Shown: positions 1 to 5,734 of the stretch, piece after piece
Layout of the letters: every line of letters starts with the position of its first letter
Position numbering within the stretch: the stretch's first letter is position 1
NCBI GenBank assembly: GCA_027030435.1
Contig: JALVEX010000370.1
Span: forward strand, 1 to 7,768
Reading direction: 5' to 3'
DNA from: Paracoccaceae bacterium
GTDB taxonomy: Bacteria; Pseudomonadota; Alphaproteobacteria; Rhodobacterales; Rhodobacteraceae
DNA: 7,768 bases
The notes under the pieces: model-generated
The model's database searches: none
Seen by the model: the letters and a program-made list of their open reading frames with translations, nothing else
Told to the model about the DNA's origin: nothing
Translations under genes and position numbers: made by a program

Positions 1-1409
1 ATGACGAAGCCCTGATGCAGCCGATCAACATCTTCACCCAGATGCCCTCCTGCGCGCCTTCTGCGCCGGGGCTTGAAACCACCGGCCACGAGATCACGCC
101 GGAGGATGTGGAGGAAGCCATGGGCTGGCCCGGCATCATCGGCCTTGGCGAGATGATGAATTTCCCCGGTGTCATCGACGGGGATCCCAAGATGCTGGCC
201 GAAATCGCAGCCACGCAGCGCGCCGGCAAGACGGTGGGCGGCCATTACGCCAGCCCCGATCTCGGCCCTGCCTTCCATGCCTATGCCGCCGGCGGCCCGG
301 CCGACGATCACGAAGGCACCTGCGAGGCCGATGCGATTGCCCGGGTGCGCCAGGGGATGCGCTCCATGATGCGGCTCGGCTCCGCCTGGTATGATGTGGA
401 AAGCCAGATCACGGCCGTCACGGAAAAGGGCCTCGATCCGCGCAATTTCATCCTGTGCACCGATGATTGCCATTCCGGCACACTGGTGAATGACGGCCAC
501 ATGAACCGCGTGGTGCGTCATGCGATCGAATGCGGATGTGATCCGGTGGTGGCGCTGCAGATGGCCACGATCAACACCGCTACCCATTTCGGCCTAGAGC
601 GCGAGCTTGGCTCGATTGCACCGGGGCGGAGGGCCGATGTGATCCTCACGTCCGATCTTGCAACCCTGCCGATCGAAACCGTGATCGCGCGCGGGCAGGT
701 GGTGGCCGAGGGGGGCGAGATCCGCACCGAATGCCCGCATCTCGACTGGCCCGAGGATGTGCGCGGCACAGTGCATCTTGGCAAGCGGCTCGAAGCGGCG
801 GATTTCGAGATCCCCGCGCCGGAGGGTGCGAACCGGGTCACGGCGAAGGTGATCGGGGTGGTGGAAAACCAGGCCCCCACCAGGGCGCTCACCGCCGAGC
901 TTGACGTGCAAAACGGGATCGTCGAGGGCGATGCGGCGCGTGACATCTGCCAGATCGCCCTTGTCGAGCGTCACCGGGGCACCGGAAAGGTCGTGAACGG
1001 CTTCGTTTCGGGCTTCGGCTACAAGGGGCGCATGGCCATGGCCTCGACCGTCGCGCATGACAGCCACCACATGATCGTCGTCGGCACCTCGCGCGAGGAT
1101 ATGGCGCTGGCCGCCAACCGGCTTGGCGAGGTCGGCGGCGGCGTCACCGTCTGGAAGGATGGCGAGGAGCTGGCGCTGGTGGAGCTTCCCATTGCGGGGC
1201 TGATCTCCGATTCCCCCGCCGCCGAGGTGGCGGCGAAGGCCGATCGCATGGTGGCCGCGATGGAAGAATGCGGCTGCACGCTCAACAACGCCTACATGCA
1301 GCACTCGCTGCTCGCGCTCGTGGTCATCCCCGAACTGCGCATTTCCGATCTGGGGCTGGTTGATGTAACACGGTTCGAAATCACCGAGCTCTTCGAGGAA
1401 ACCGGATGA
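1..1409 (+). CDS. ade: Adenine deaminase, 5'-truncated by the window start
   Basis: Adenine deaminase (adenine + H2O to hypoxanthine + NH3) is a cytoplasmic amidohydrolase-superfamily metalloenzyme. The frame is open to the window start (first full codon at base 3), so about 468 C-terminal residues are visible; family members are usually about 570-600 aa, so the N-terminal HxH metal site lies upstream. Visible family landmarks are MMNFPGVIDGDP (about 154-189), a VGGH histidine (234-245), DDHE (303-314), the CTDDCH segment with the catalytic-type Asp (456-473), the QMATINTATHFGL and GSIAPGRRADVIL segments (from about 559), and the C-terminal Ade domain with AHDSHHMIVVGT and VIPELRISDLGLVDV. 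Its stop overlaps the amn start (ATGA, 1406-1409), implying coupled expression with the enzyme that makes its substrate. An ATG at base 15 is internal, not the true start. Some segments differ from the common Ade consensus as I recall it (GHYASPD where GHAPG is usual), so this may be a subfamily; the adenine assignment is still likely. Confidence 0.92.
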   Translation, partial: DEALMQPINIFTQMPSCAPSAPGLETTGHEITPEDVEEAMGWPGIIGLGEMMNFPGVIDGDPKMLAEIAATQRAGKTVGGHYASPDLGPAFHAYAAGGPADDHEGTCEADAIARVRQGMRSMMRLGSAWYDVESQITAVTEKGLDPRNFILCTDDCHSGTLVNDGHMNRVVRHAIECGCDPVVALQMATINTATHFGLERELGSIAPGRRADVILTSDLATLPIETVIARGQVVAEGGEIRTECPHLDWPEDVRGTVHLGKRLEAADFEIPAPEGANRVTAKVIGVVENQAPTRALTAELDVQNGIVEGDAARDICQIALVERHRGTGKVVNGFVSGFGYKGRMAMASTVAHDSHHMIVVGTSREDMALAANRLGEVGGGVTVWKDGEELALVELPIAGLISDSPAAEVAAKADRMVAAMEECGCTLNNAYMQHSLLALVVIPELRISDLGLVDVTRFEITELFEETG

Positions 1410-2893
1410 ACACACAGGCCACGGATCTGCCCGTTCTGACACCGCCGGGAAAGCCCGCGCGGGTGATAGCGGATCCGCGTGAAGCGGTTGCGCATCTTCG
1501 CGCGCTCTACGAGGAATCCACCGCCTTCCTGCGGGAGCATTTCTCTGCCGCCCTGAAAAGCGGGCAGCCGCCTGCCACGCGCTTTCGCGCCTTCTACCCG
1601 GAGATACGCCTCACCGTCACCCGCCATGCCCGCCCCGACAACCGCCTCGCCTTCGGCTATGTTGCCGGCCCCGGCACATATGCCACCACCATCACCCGGC
1701 CCGATCTCTTCCGCCATTACCTTGAACAACAGCTCGGGCTGGTGATGAAAAATCACGGCGTGCCGGTCAGTATCGGCTATTCCGATACCCCGATCCCGGT
1801 GCATTTCGCCATGACGAACCACGAAAGCGGCGCCATCCCCCAGGAAGGCGCGCTCGGCTTTCAGATCCGCGATTTCTTCGATGTGCCCGATCTCGCCAAC
1901 ACCAATGACGATATCGCCAACGGCTTCACCACATCCAATCCCGATGGCTCCAGGCCGCTCGCGCTCTTCACCGCTCAGCGCATCGATTATTCGCTCGCAC
2001 GCCTCCAGCACTACACCGCCACAGCGCCCGAGCATTTCCAGAACCACGTGCTCTTCACCAACTACCAGTTCTACGTGGAGGAATTCGAGGCTTTTGCCCG
2101 CAAGGCGATCGGCGATCCCGCGAGCGGCTACACGAGCTTTGTCGGCCCCGGCAATGTGGAAATCACCGATCCAGAGGCCCCCTTGCCCCCGCTGGAAAAA
2201 CAGCCGCAAATGCCCACCTATCACCTGAAGCGCGAAGGCCAGGCGGGGATCACGCTTGTCAATATCGGGGTCGGGCCGTCGAATGCCAAGACAGCCACCG
2301 ATCACATCGCCGTCCTGCGCCCTCATGCCTGGCTCATGGTCGGCCATTGCGCCGGGCTCAGAAACAGCCAGCGGCTCGGGGATTTCGTGCTGGCCCATGC
2401 CTACCTGCGCGAAGACAAGGTGCTCGATGACGATCTGCCGATCTGGATCCCGGTGCCGCCGCTCGCCGAAATCCAGGTGGCGCTCGAGCAGGCCGTGGCC
2501 AGCATCACCGAGCAGGAAGGCTTCGATCTCAAGCGCATCATGCGCACCGGCACCGTGGCCAGCCTCGACAACCGCAACTGGGAACTGCGCGATCCCTCCG
2601 GCCCGGTGCAGCGGCTGAGCCAGTCGCGCGCCATCGCGCTCGACATGGAAAGCGCCACCATTGCCGCCAACGGCTTTCGCTTCAGGGTGCCCTACGGCAC
2701 GCTCCTGTGCGTTTCCGACAAGCCCCTGCATGGCGAGCTGAAACTGCCCGGCATGGCCTCGGATTTCTACAAATCACAGGTGCAGCGCCACCTTCTGATC
2801 GGCATCCGCGCCATGGAAACCCTGCGGGAAATGCCGCTTGAGCGGATTCATTCCCGCAAACTGCGCAGTTTCGAGGAAACCGCCTTCCTCTGA
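1406..2893 (+). CDS. amn: AMP nucleosidase
   Basis: AMP nucleosidase hydrolyses AMP to adenine and ribose 5-phosphate in the cytoplasm. The 495-residue product matches the usual length of about 480-500. The N-terminal AMP-nucleosidase-specific domain covers roughly residues 20-180 (TYATTITRPDLFRHYLEQQL is characteristic). The C-terminal nucleoside phosphorylase-like domain covers about 265-475 and carries VNIGVGPSNAKTATDHI, MVGHCAGLR, the LDMESATIAANG segment and the CVSDKPLHGELKLPG segment, whose Asp (residue 438) is in the position of the family's catalytic Asp. The start is set by GAGG at 1395-1398, 7 nt before the ATG, and by the ATGA overlap with ade. The pairing implies that AMP is degraded through free adenine to hypoxanthine. 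In E. coli amn is a phosphate-starvation gene, but I see no convincing Pho box here because the start lies inside ade. The gene ends in a 130-nt gap before the HU gene. Confidence 0.96.
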   Translation: MNTQATDLPVLTPPGKPARVIADPREAVAHLRALYEESTAFLREHFSAALKSGQPPATRFRAFYPEIRLTVTRHARPDNRLAFGYVAGPGTYATTITRPDLFRHYLEQQLGLVMKNHGVPVSIGYSDTPIPVHFAMTNHESGAIPQEGALGFQIRDFFDVPDLANTNDDIANGFTTSNPDGSRPLALFTAQRIDYSLARLQHYTATAPEHFQNHVLFTNYQFYVEEFEAFARKAIGDPASGYTSFVGPGNVEITDPEAPLPPLEKQPQMPTYHLKREGQAGITLVNIGVGPSNAKTATDHIAVLRPHAWLMVGHCAGLRNSQRLGDFVLAHAYLREDKVLDDDLPIWIPVPPLAEIQVALEQAVASITEQEGFDLKRIMRTGTVASLDNRNWELRDPSGPVQRLSQSRAIALDMESATIAANGFRFRVPYGTLLCVSDKPLHGELKLPGMASDFYKSQVQRHLLIGIRAMETLREMPLERIHSRKLRSFEETAFL

Positions 2894-2946
2894 AGCCGAA
2901 AACCACCCAAAATCTGCAAAAATTCGCAGGAAAGAACCACAAAACG

Positions 2947-2975
2947 TTGTGCTATACCCCAATATCAAGTTAAAT
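2947..2975 (+). promoter_or_regulatory. Candidate promoter for the HU gene
   Basis: TTGTGC (2947-2952) and TTAAAT (2970-2975) are separated by 17 nt in an AT-rich 130-nt gap between amn and the HU gene. Matches to the housekeeping sigma consensus are only partial (3/6 and 4/6). A small inverted repeat, CACAA (2938-2942) and TTGTG (2947-2951), overlaps the -35 element and could be an operator or chance. The independent promoter is inferred from the gap and the strong ribosome binding site downstream. Confidence 0.3.
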
Positions 2976-3023
2976 GCCGCCAATCCGGCCCAAATAACGG
3001 CCAGAACATGAGGAGACATAAGA

Positions 3024-3311
3024 ATGGCAAAACCCATGACCAAGACCCAGCTTATCGCCGCTCTGGCCGATGAAATGGGGGTTGACAAGAAATCCGCCGC
3101 CGCGGCTCTGGAAGCTCTCATCAACATCATCACCCGCGAAGTTTCCGCCGGCGGCGCCGTTACGCTTCCCGGTGTCGGCAAGATCTATTGCCGTGAGCGC
3201 CCCGAGCGCATGGTGCGCAACCCCGCCACTGGCGAACAGATCAAGAAGCCGGCCGACAAGGTCGTGAAGATGACCATCGCCAAGGCGCTGAAGGAAAGCG
3301 TCAACAACTGA
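3024..3311 (+). CDS. HU family DNA-binding nucleoid protein
   Basis: This is a 95-residue histone-like protein of the HU/IHF fold, expected to act as a dimer that bends DNA in the nucleoid. The N-terminal helical part (residues 6-42: TKTQLIAALADEMGVDKKSA...) and the beta-arm region (about 50-77) with the RNPATGEQI tip are clear. Arg65-Asn66-Pro67 supplies the Pro that intercalates into DNA in HU proteins. The C-terminus PADKVVKMTIAKALKESV matches the final strand and helix. AGGAG at 3011-3015 lies 8 nt before the ATG and supports this start; Met5 would align better with the typical HU start but has poorer spacing. Departures are GVGKI where GFGxF is usual, and a Cys (56) in the arm. It could be a lineage-specific HU paralogue rather than the main HupA/HupB protein, so no symbol is assigned. 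It appears monocistronic, with a hairpin terminator about 30 nt after the stop. Confidence 0.93.
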   Translation: MAKPMTKTQLIAALADEMGVDKKSAAAALEALINIITREVSAGGAVTLPGVGKIYCRERPERMVRNPATGEQIKKPADKVVKMTIAKALKESVNN

Positions 3312-3343
3312 TCCTGCCGGGCAGGAAATCTGGAAAAGACAAG

Positions 3344-3371
3344 AAGGGCCGCCGTTCGGGCGGCCCTTTCC
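3344..3371. terminator. Hairpin terminator between convergent HU gene and aroC
   Basis: A perfect 10-bp GC-rich stem (AAGGGCCGCC 3344-3353 with GGCGGCCCTT 3359-3368) has a 5-nt loop (GTTCG). On the + strand only a short TTT follows. On the - strand the stem is followed by a pyrimidine/T-rich tail (TTCTTGTCTTTT, complement of 3334-3345, overlapping the stem base). It lies 32 nt after the HU stop and 34 nt past the aroC stop on the other strand, so it could terminate both transcripts. The hairpin is seen directly; termination is inferred. Confidence 0.8.
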
Positions 3372-3402
3372 ATTCGGGGTTCCAATGCAGCAAAACGGCT
3401 TT

Positions 3403-4506
3403 TCAGCCGATCCGCCCGCCTCCGCTTTCTCCGATCTGGGCGCGGTGAAGCAGGTAGTGATCGAGGATCACGCAGGCCATCATCGCCTCTCCCACAGGCA
3501 CCGCGCGGATCCCCACGCAAGGATCATGCCGCCCCTTGGTGACGATCTCCGTCTCCTCGCCTGATTTCGTGATCGTCTTGCGCGGCGTCAGGATCGAGGA
3601 TGTCGGCTTCACCGCGAAGCGCACCACCACATCCTGCCCGGTGCTGATGCCGCCAAGGATGCCCCCGGCATGATTTGAGCCGAACACCGGTCCATCGCCC
3701 CCCATCCTGATTTCGTCGGCATTCTCCTCGCCCGTCAGCATCGCCGCTTCCATGCCGGCACCGATCTCCACGCCCTTCACCGCGTTGATCGACATCATGG
3801 CCGCCGCAAGATCCGTATCGAGCTTGCCATAGACGGGCGCGCCAAGCCCCGGGGGCACGCCTTTCGCCACCACCTCGATCATTGCCCCCACGGAGCTGCC
3901 GGATTTGCGCAGATCGTCCAGATAGTCGGCCCATTCACGCGCTGCCTGCGCATCCGGCGCCCAGAAGGGATTGCGGGAGATCTCGGACCAATCGAATCGC
4001 GCCCGATCAATCGCGATATTGCCCATGCGCACCATGTAGCCCGTGATCTCCAGCCCCGGTAGCAATTCACCGAGCACGGCCCGCGCCAGCCCGCCCGCAG
4101 CCACGCGCGAGGCCGTCTCGCGCGCCGAGGAGCGCCCCCCGCCGCGATAATCACGGATGCCGTATTTGAGCCAGTAGGTGATATCGGCATGGCCGGGGCG
4201 GAATTTTTCGGCGATATCGCCGTAATCCTTCGAGCGCTGATCGGTATTCTCGATCATCAGCTGCACCGGGGTTCCTGTGGTGCGCCCCTCGAAAACACCG
4301 GAGAGGATCTTCACCCGGTCCGGCTCCCGACGCTGGGTGGTGTATCGGCTCTGTCCGGGCTTTCGCTTGTCGAGCCAGTGCTGGAGCATCTCTTCATCCA
4401 CCCTGATTCCGGGCGGGCACCCATCCACCGTCGCGCCAATGGCGGGCCCGTGGCTCTCGCCCCAGGTGGTAACGCGGAAAAGGCGGCCGAAGGTGTTGTA
4501 TGACAT
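3403..4506 (-). CDS. aroC: Chorismate synthase
   Basis: Chorismate synthase performs the last step of the shikimate pathway, converting 5-enolpyruvylshikimate 3-phosphate to chorismate and phosphate using reduced FMN, in the cytoplasm. Its 367 residues fit the normal length. Signature motifs are in place: GESHG (16-20) with His19, PGHAD (104-108) with His106, and GGGRSSARET (122-131), which binds FMN and substrate. Near the C-terminus HDPCVGIRAVPVGEAM contains the conserved Asp and Arg segment. The start is supported by AGGAG (complement of 4516-4520), 9 nt upstream of the ATG. The gene stands alone on this strand, divergent from the thiamine uptake operon and convergent with the HU gene. Its ribosome binding site sits within an inverted repeat, described separately. 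I see no frameshift or missing key residue. Confidence 0.98.
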   Translation of the reverse strand: MSYNTFGRLFRVTTWGESHGPAIGATVDGCPPGIRVDEEMLQHWLDKRKPGQSRYTTQRREPDRVKILSGVFEGRTTGTPVQLMIENTDQRSKDYGDIAEKFRPGHADITYWLKYGIRDYRGGGRSSARETASRVAAGGLARAVLGELLPGLEITGYMVRMGNIAIDRARFDWSEISRNPFWAPDAQAAREWADYLDDLRKSGSSVGAMIEVVAKGVPPGLGAPVYGKLDTDLAAAMMSINAVKGVEIGAGMEAAMLTGEENADEIRMGGDGPVFGSNHAGGILGGISTGQDVVVRFAVKPTSSILTPRKTITKSGEETEIVTKGRHDPCVGIRAVPVGEAMMACVILDHYLLHRAQIGESGGGRIG

Positions 4507-4510
4507 CGCG

Positions 4511-4535
4511 AAACGCTCCTTTGCCCAAAGCGTTT
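4511..4535 (-). promoter_or_regulatory. Inverted repeat enclosing the aroC ribosome binding site
   Basis: AAACGCT (4511-4517) and AGCGTTT (4529-4535) are a perfect 7-bp inverted repeat. A nested pairing CTTTG/CAAAG (4519-4523 and 4526-4530) is an alternative inner stem. In the aroC mRNA, the Shine-Dalgarno AGGAG (complement of 4516-4520) is partly inside the stem. The structure could lower or tune aroC translation, or the palindrome could be a DNA operator for the divergent promoters. The repeat is visible; its function is inferred. Confidence 0.35.
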
Positions 4536-4570
4536 AGCCTTGCCTTGCGGATGCCTCAAGGAAATTTGCC

Positions 4571-4599
4571 TTGCACGCGGGATTGCGCGGACATAGATG
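4571..4599 (+). promoter_or_regulatory. Candidate promoter for the thiBPQ operon
   Basis: TTGCAC (4571-4576) and TAGATG (4594-4599) have a 17-nt spacer. Matches are weak, but transcription from here would begin near 4606, right at the 5' edge of the TPP aptamer. The gap also has to hold the promoter for the divergent aroC gene, for which I found no convincing elements. Confidence 0.22.
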
Positions 4600-4606
4600 T
4601 GAAGCT

Positions 4607-4692
4607 GCCTCGGGGTGCTTCGCCAGAAGCTGAGACGCGAGCGATCGCGAACCCGTTGAACCTGATCCGGTTAAGACCGGCGGAGGGAAGGT
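4607..4692 (+). ncRNA. TPP riboswitch aptamer (THI element)
   Basis: The conserved thi-box core is present in order: TCGGGGTGC (4610-4618), GCTGAGA (4629-4635), ACCCGTTGAACCTGATC (4651-4667) and CGGAGGGAAGG (4681-4691). The stems fold as expected. P1 is CCT 4608-4610 with AGG 4689-4691 (plus a G-U pair). P2 is GGGT 4613-4616 with ACCC 4651-4654. P3 is GCTTC 4617-4621 with GAAGC 4626-4630. A further arm, CGCGA 4636-4640 with TCGCG 4645-4649, is capped by a GCGA (GNRA-type) tetraloop. P5 is CCGGT 4667-4671 with ACCGG 4676-4680. This class binds thiamine pyrophosphate; TPP binding is expected to switch off the downstream thiBPQ importer genes. P1 is short. Confidence 0.96.
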
Positions 4693-4697
4693 CTGGA

Positions 4698-4740
4698 CAT
4701 TCTCCAACTTCGCCCCGCCCGTCGCGAAAAATGGAGAATG
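4698..4740 (+). promoter_or_regulatory. Shine-Dalgarno-sequestering hairpin of the TPP riboswitch
   Basis: CATTCTCCA (4698-4706) and TGGAGAATG (4732-4740) form a perfect 9-bp stem. An inner 5-bp stem, TTCGC 4709-4713 with GCGAA 4724-4728, sits above a small internal loop. The outer 3' arm contains GGAG (4733-4736), the thiB ribosome binding site, 5 nt before the first ATG (4742) and 8 nt before the second (4745). No run of T follows, so this looks like translational rather than transcriptional control. By analogy with other TPP riboswitches, the hairpin would form when TPP is bound. In the free state CTCC (4702-4705) could pair with GGAG (4682-4685) of the aptamer; that alternative is an inference. 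Confidence 0.75.
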
Positions 4741-4741
4741 A

Positions 4742-5734
4742 ATGATGAAAACATCCATCTTTGCTGCGGGTTTCTGTGCCGTCGCCACGCTGGCTGCCGC
4801 CGAGACACCCGTCCTCACGGTATATACCTATGACAGCTTCATATCCGACTGGGGCCCCGGCCCGGCTGTTGAAAAGGCGTTCGAGGAGGAATGCGGCTGC
4901 GATCTGCAATTCGTGGGCACAGGCGATGGCGCAGCGCTGCTCGCGCGCCTCAGGCTCGAGGGCAAACGCACCCCGGCCGATATCGCGCTGGGGCTCGATT
5001 CCAATCTCATGGCCGCGGCCGAGGAAAGCGGGCTTTTTGCGCCCCTTCCAGAGCCGCGCCCCGAGTTCGATCTGCCGGTGGAATGGAATGATACGTTCTT
5101 CCAGCCCTTCGATTGGGGCTATTTCGCCTTCGTTTACGACAAGACGAAAGTAGCAATCCCACCGAAAAGCTTTCGCGAACTGGCGGAAAGCGATCTCAGG
5201 ATCGTGATTGAGGATCCGCGCTCCTCAACACCCGGCCTCGGCCTGCTCCTGTGGGTCAAGGCCGCTTACGGTGATGAAGCGGGCGGTATCTGGGAAGGGC
5301 TTTCGGATAATATCGTGACGGTCACGAAGGGCTGGTCGGAAGCCTACGGGATGTTCCTCGAAGGCGAGGCCGACATGGTGCTCTCCTACACCACATCGCC
5401 CGCCTATCACCTTATTGCCGAGAAGGACGACACCAAGGCGGCCGCGCTCTTCGAGGAGGGCCATTACATGCAGATCGAGGTGGCCGGCAAGATCGCCGGC
5501 ACCGATCAGCCCGAGCTCGCAGACCGCTTCCTTGCCTTCATGGCGTCCGACAGGTTCCAGAGCATCATCCCGACGACGAACTGGATGTATCCCGCGAAGA
5601 TCCCCTCGGGCGGGCTGCCGGACGGGTTCGAAACCCTGATCAGGCCCGCAAAAGCCCTGCTGCTTTCCCCGAAAGAAGCCGCCGAAATCCGCGATGAGGC
5701 GCTGGCCGAATGGCTGGCCGCACTCAGCCGCTAG
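4742..5734 (+). CDS. thiB: Thiamine ABC transporter substrate-binding protein
   Basis: ThiB captures thiamine (and its phosphates in the E. coli system) in the periplasm and delivers it to ThiPQ. The 330-residue protein starts with a signal peptide (charged MMK, hydrophobic stretch, likely cut after Ala20 in LAAA-E). The mature part begins with the typical LTVYTYDSFISDWGPGP segment. A CxC pair (EECGCDL, about residues 50-56) matches the cysteine pair seen in enterobacterial ThiB. Later segments are also typical of ThiB: ADIALGLDSNLM, TVTKGWSEAYGMFLEGEADM, LSYTTSPAYH and a Trp-containing IPTTNWMYP near the C-terminus, which include the aromatic residues of the ligand pocket. The two tandem ATGs (4742, 4745) are both possible starts; the second has better spacing from GGAG. 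Translation is probably controlled by the upstream TPP riboswitch. The 3' end overlaps thiP by 25 nt. Confidence 0.97.
   Translation: MMKTSIFAAGFCAVATLAAAETPVLTVYTYDSFISDWGPGPAVEKAFEEECGCDLQFVGTGDGAALLARLRLEGKRTPADIALGLDSNLMAAAEESGLFAPLPEPRPEFDLPVEWNDTFFQPFDWGYFAFVYDKTKVAIPPKSFRELAESDLRIVIEDPRSSTPGLGLLLWVKAAYGDEAGGIWEGLSDNIVTVTKGWSEAYGMFLEGEADMVLSYTTSPAYHLIAEKDDTKAAALFEEGHYMQIEVAGKIAGTDQPELADRFLAFMASDRFQSIIPTTNWMYPAKIPSGGLPDGFETLIRPAKALLLSPKEAAEIRDEALAEWLAALSR

Noticed and set aside
1..15. ATG at base 1 or base 15 as the start of the first gene
   Set aside because: Base 1 gives a four-codon frame, and base 15 is internal to a frame open to the window edge; family length requires about 100 or more upstream residues.
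594..1442. Antisense open frame opposite ade
   Set aside because: It shadows a strongly supported enzyme gene and has no recognisable motif.
1292..2731. Long antisense open frame (479 codons) opposite amn and the end of ade
   Set aside because: It lies opposite clearly conserved genes. Its translation is rich in G, H, R and E with no recognisable domain, and such frames arise from GC-rich codon use.
2914..2929. Weak hairpin CTGC/GCAG after amn as a possible terminator
   Set aside because: Only 4 bp with an 8-nt loop and no T tract, so too weak to call.
4591..4600. Small palindrome ACAT-AG-ATGT before the riboswitch as an operator
   Set aside because: Arms of 4 bp are expected by chance; no known site was recognised.
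4500..4745. Small open frame of 81 codons upstream of thiB, possible leader peptide
   Set aside because: It runs through the TPP aptamer and hairpin, begins inside the aroC start region, and has no clear ribosome binding site of its own.
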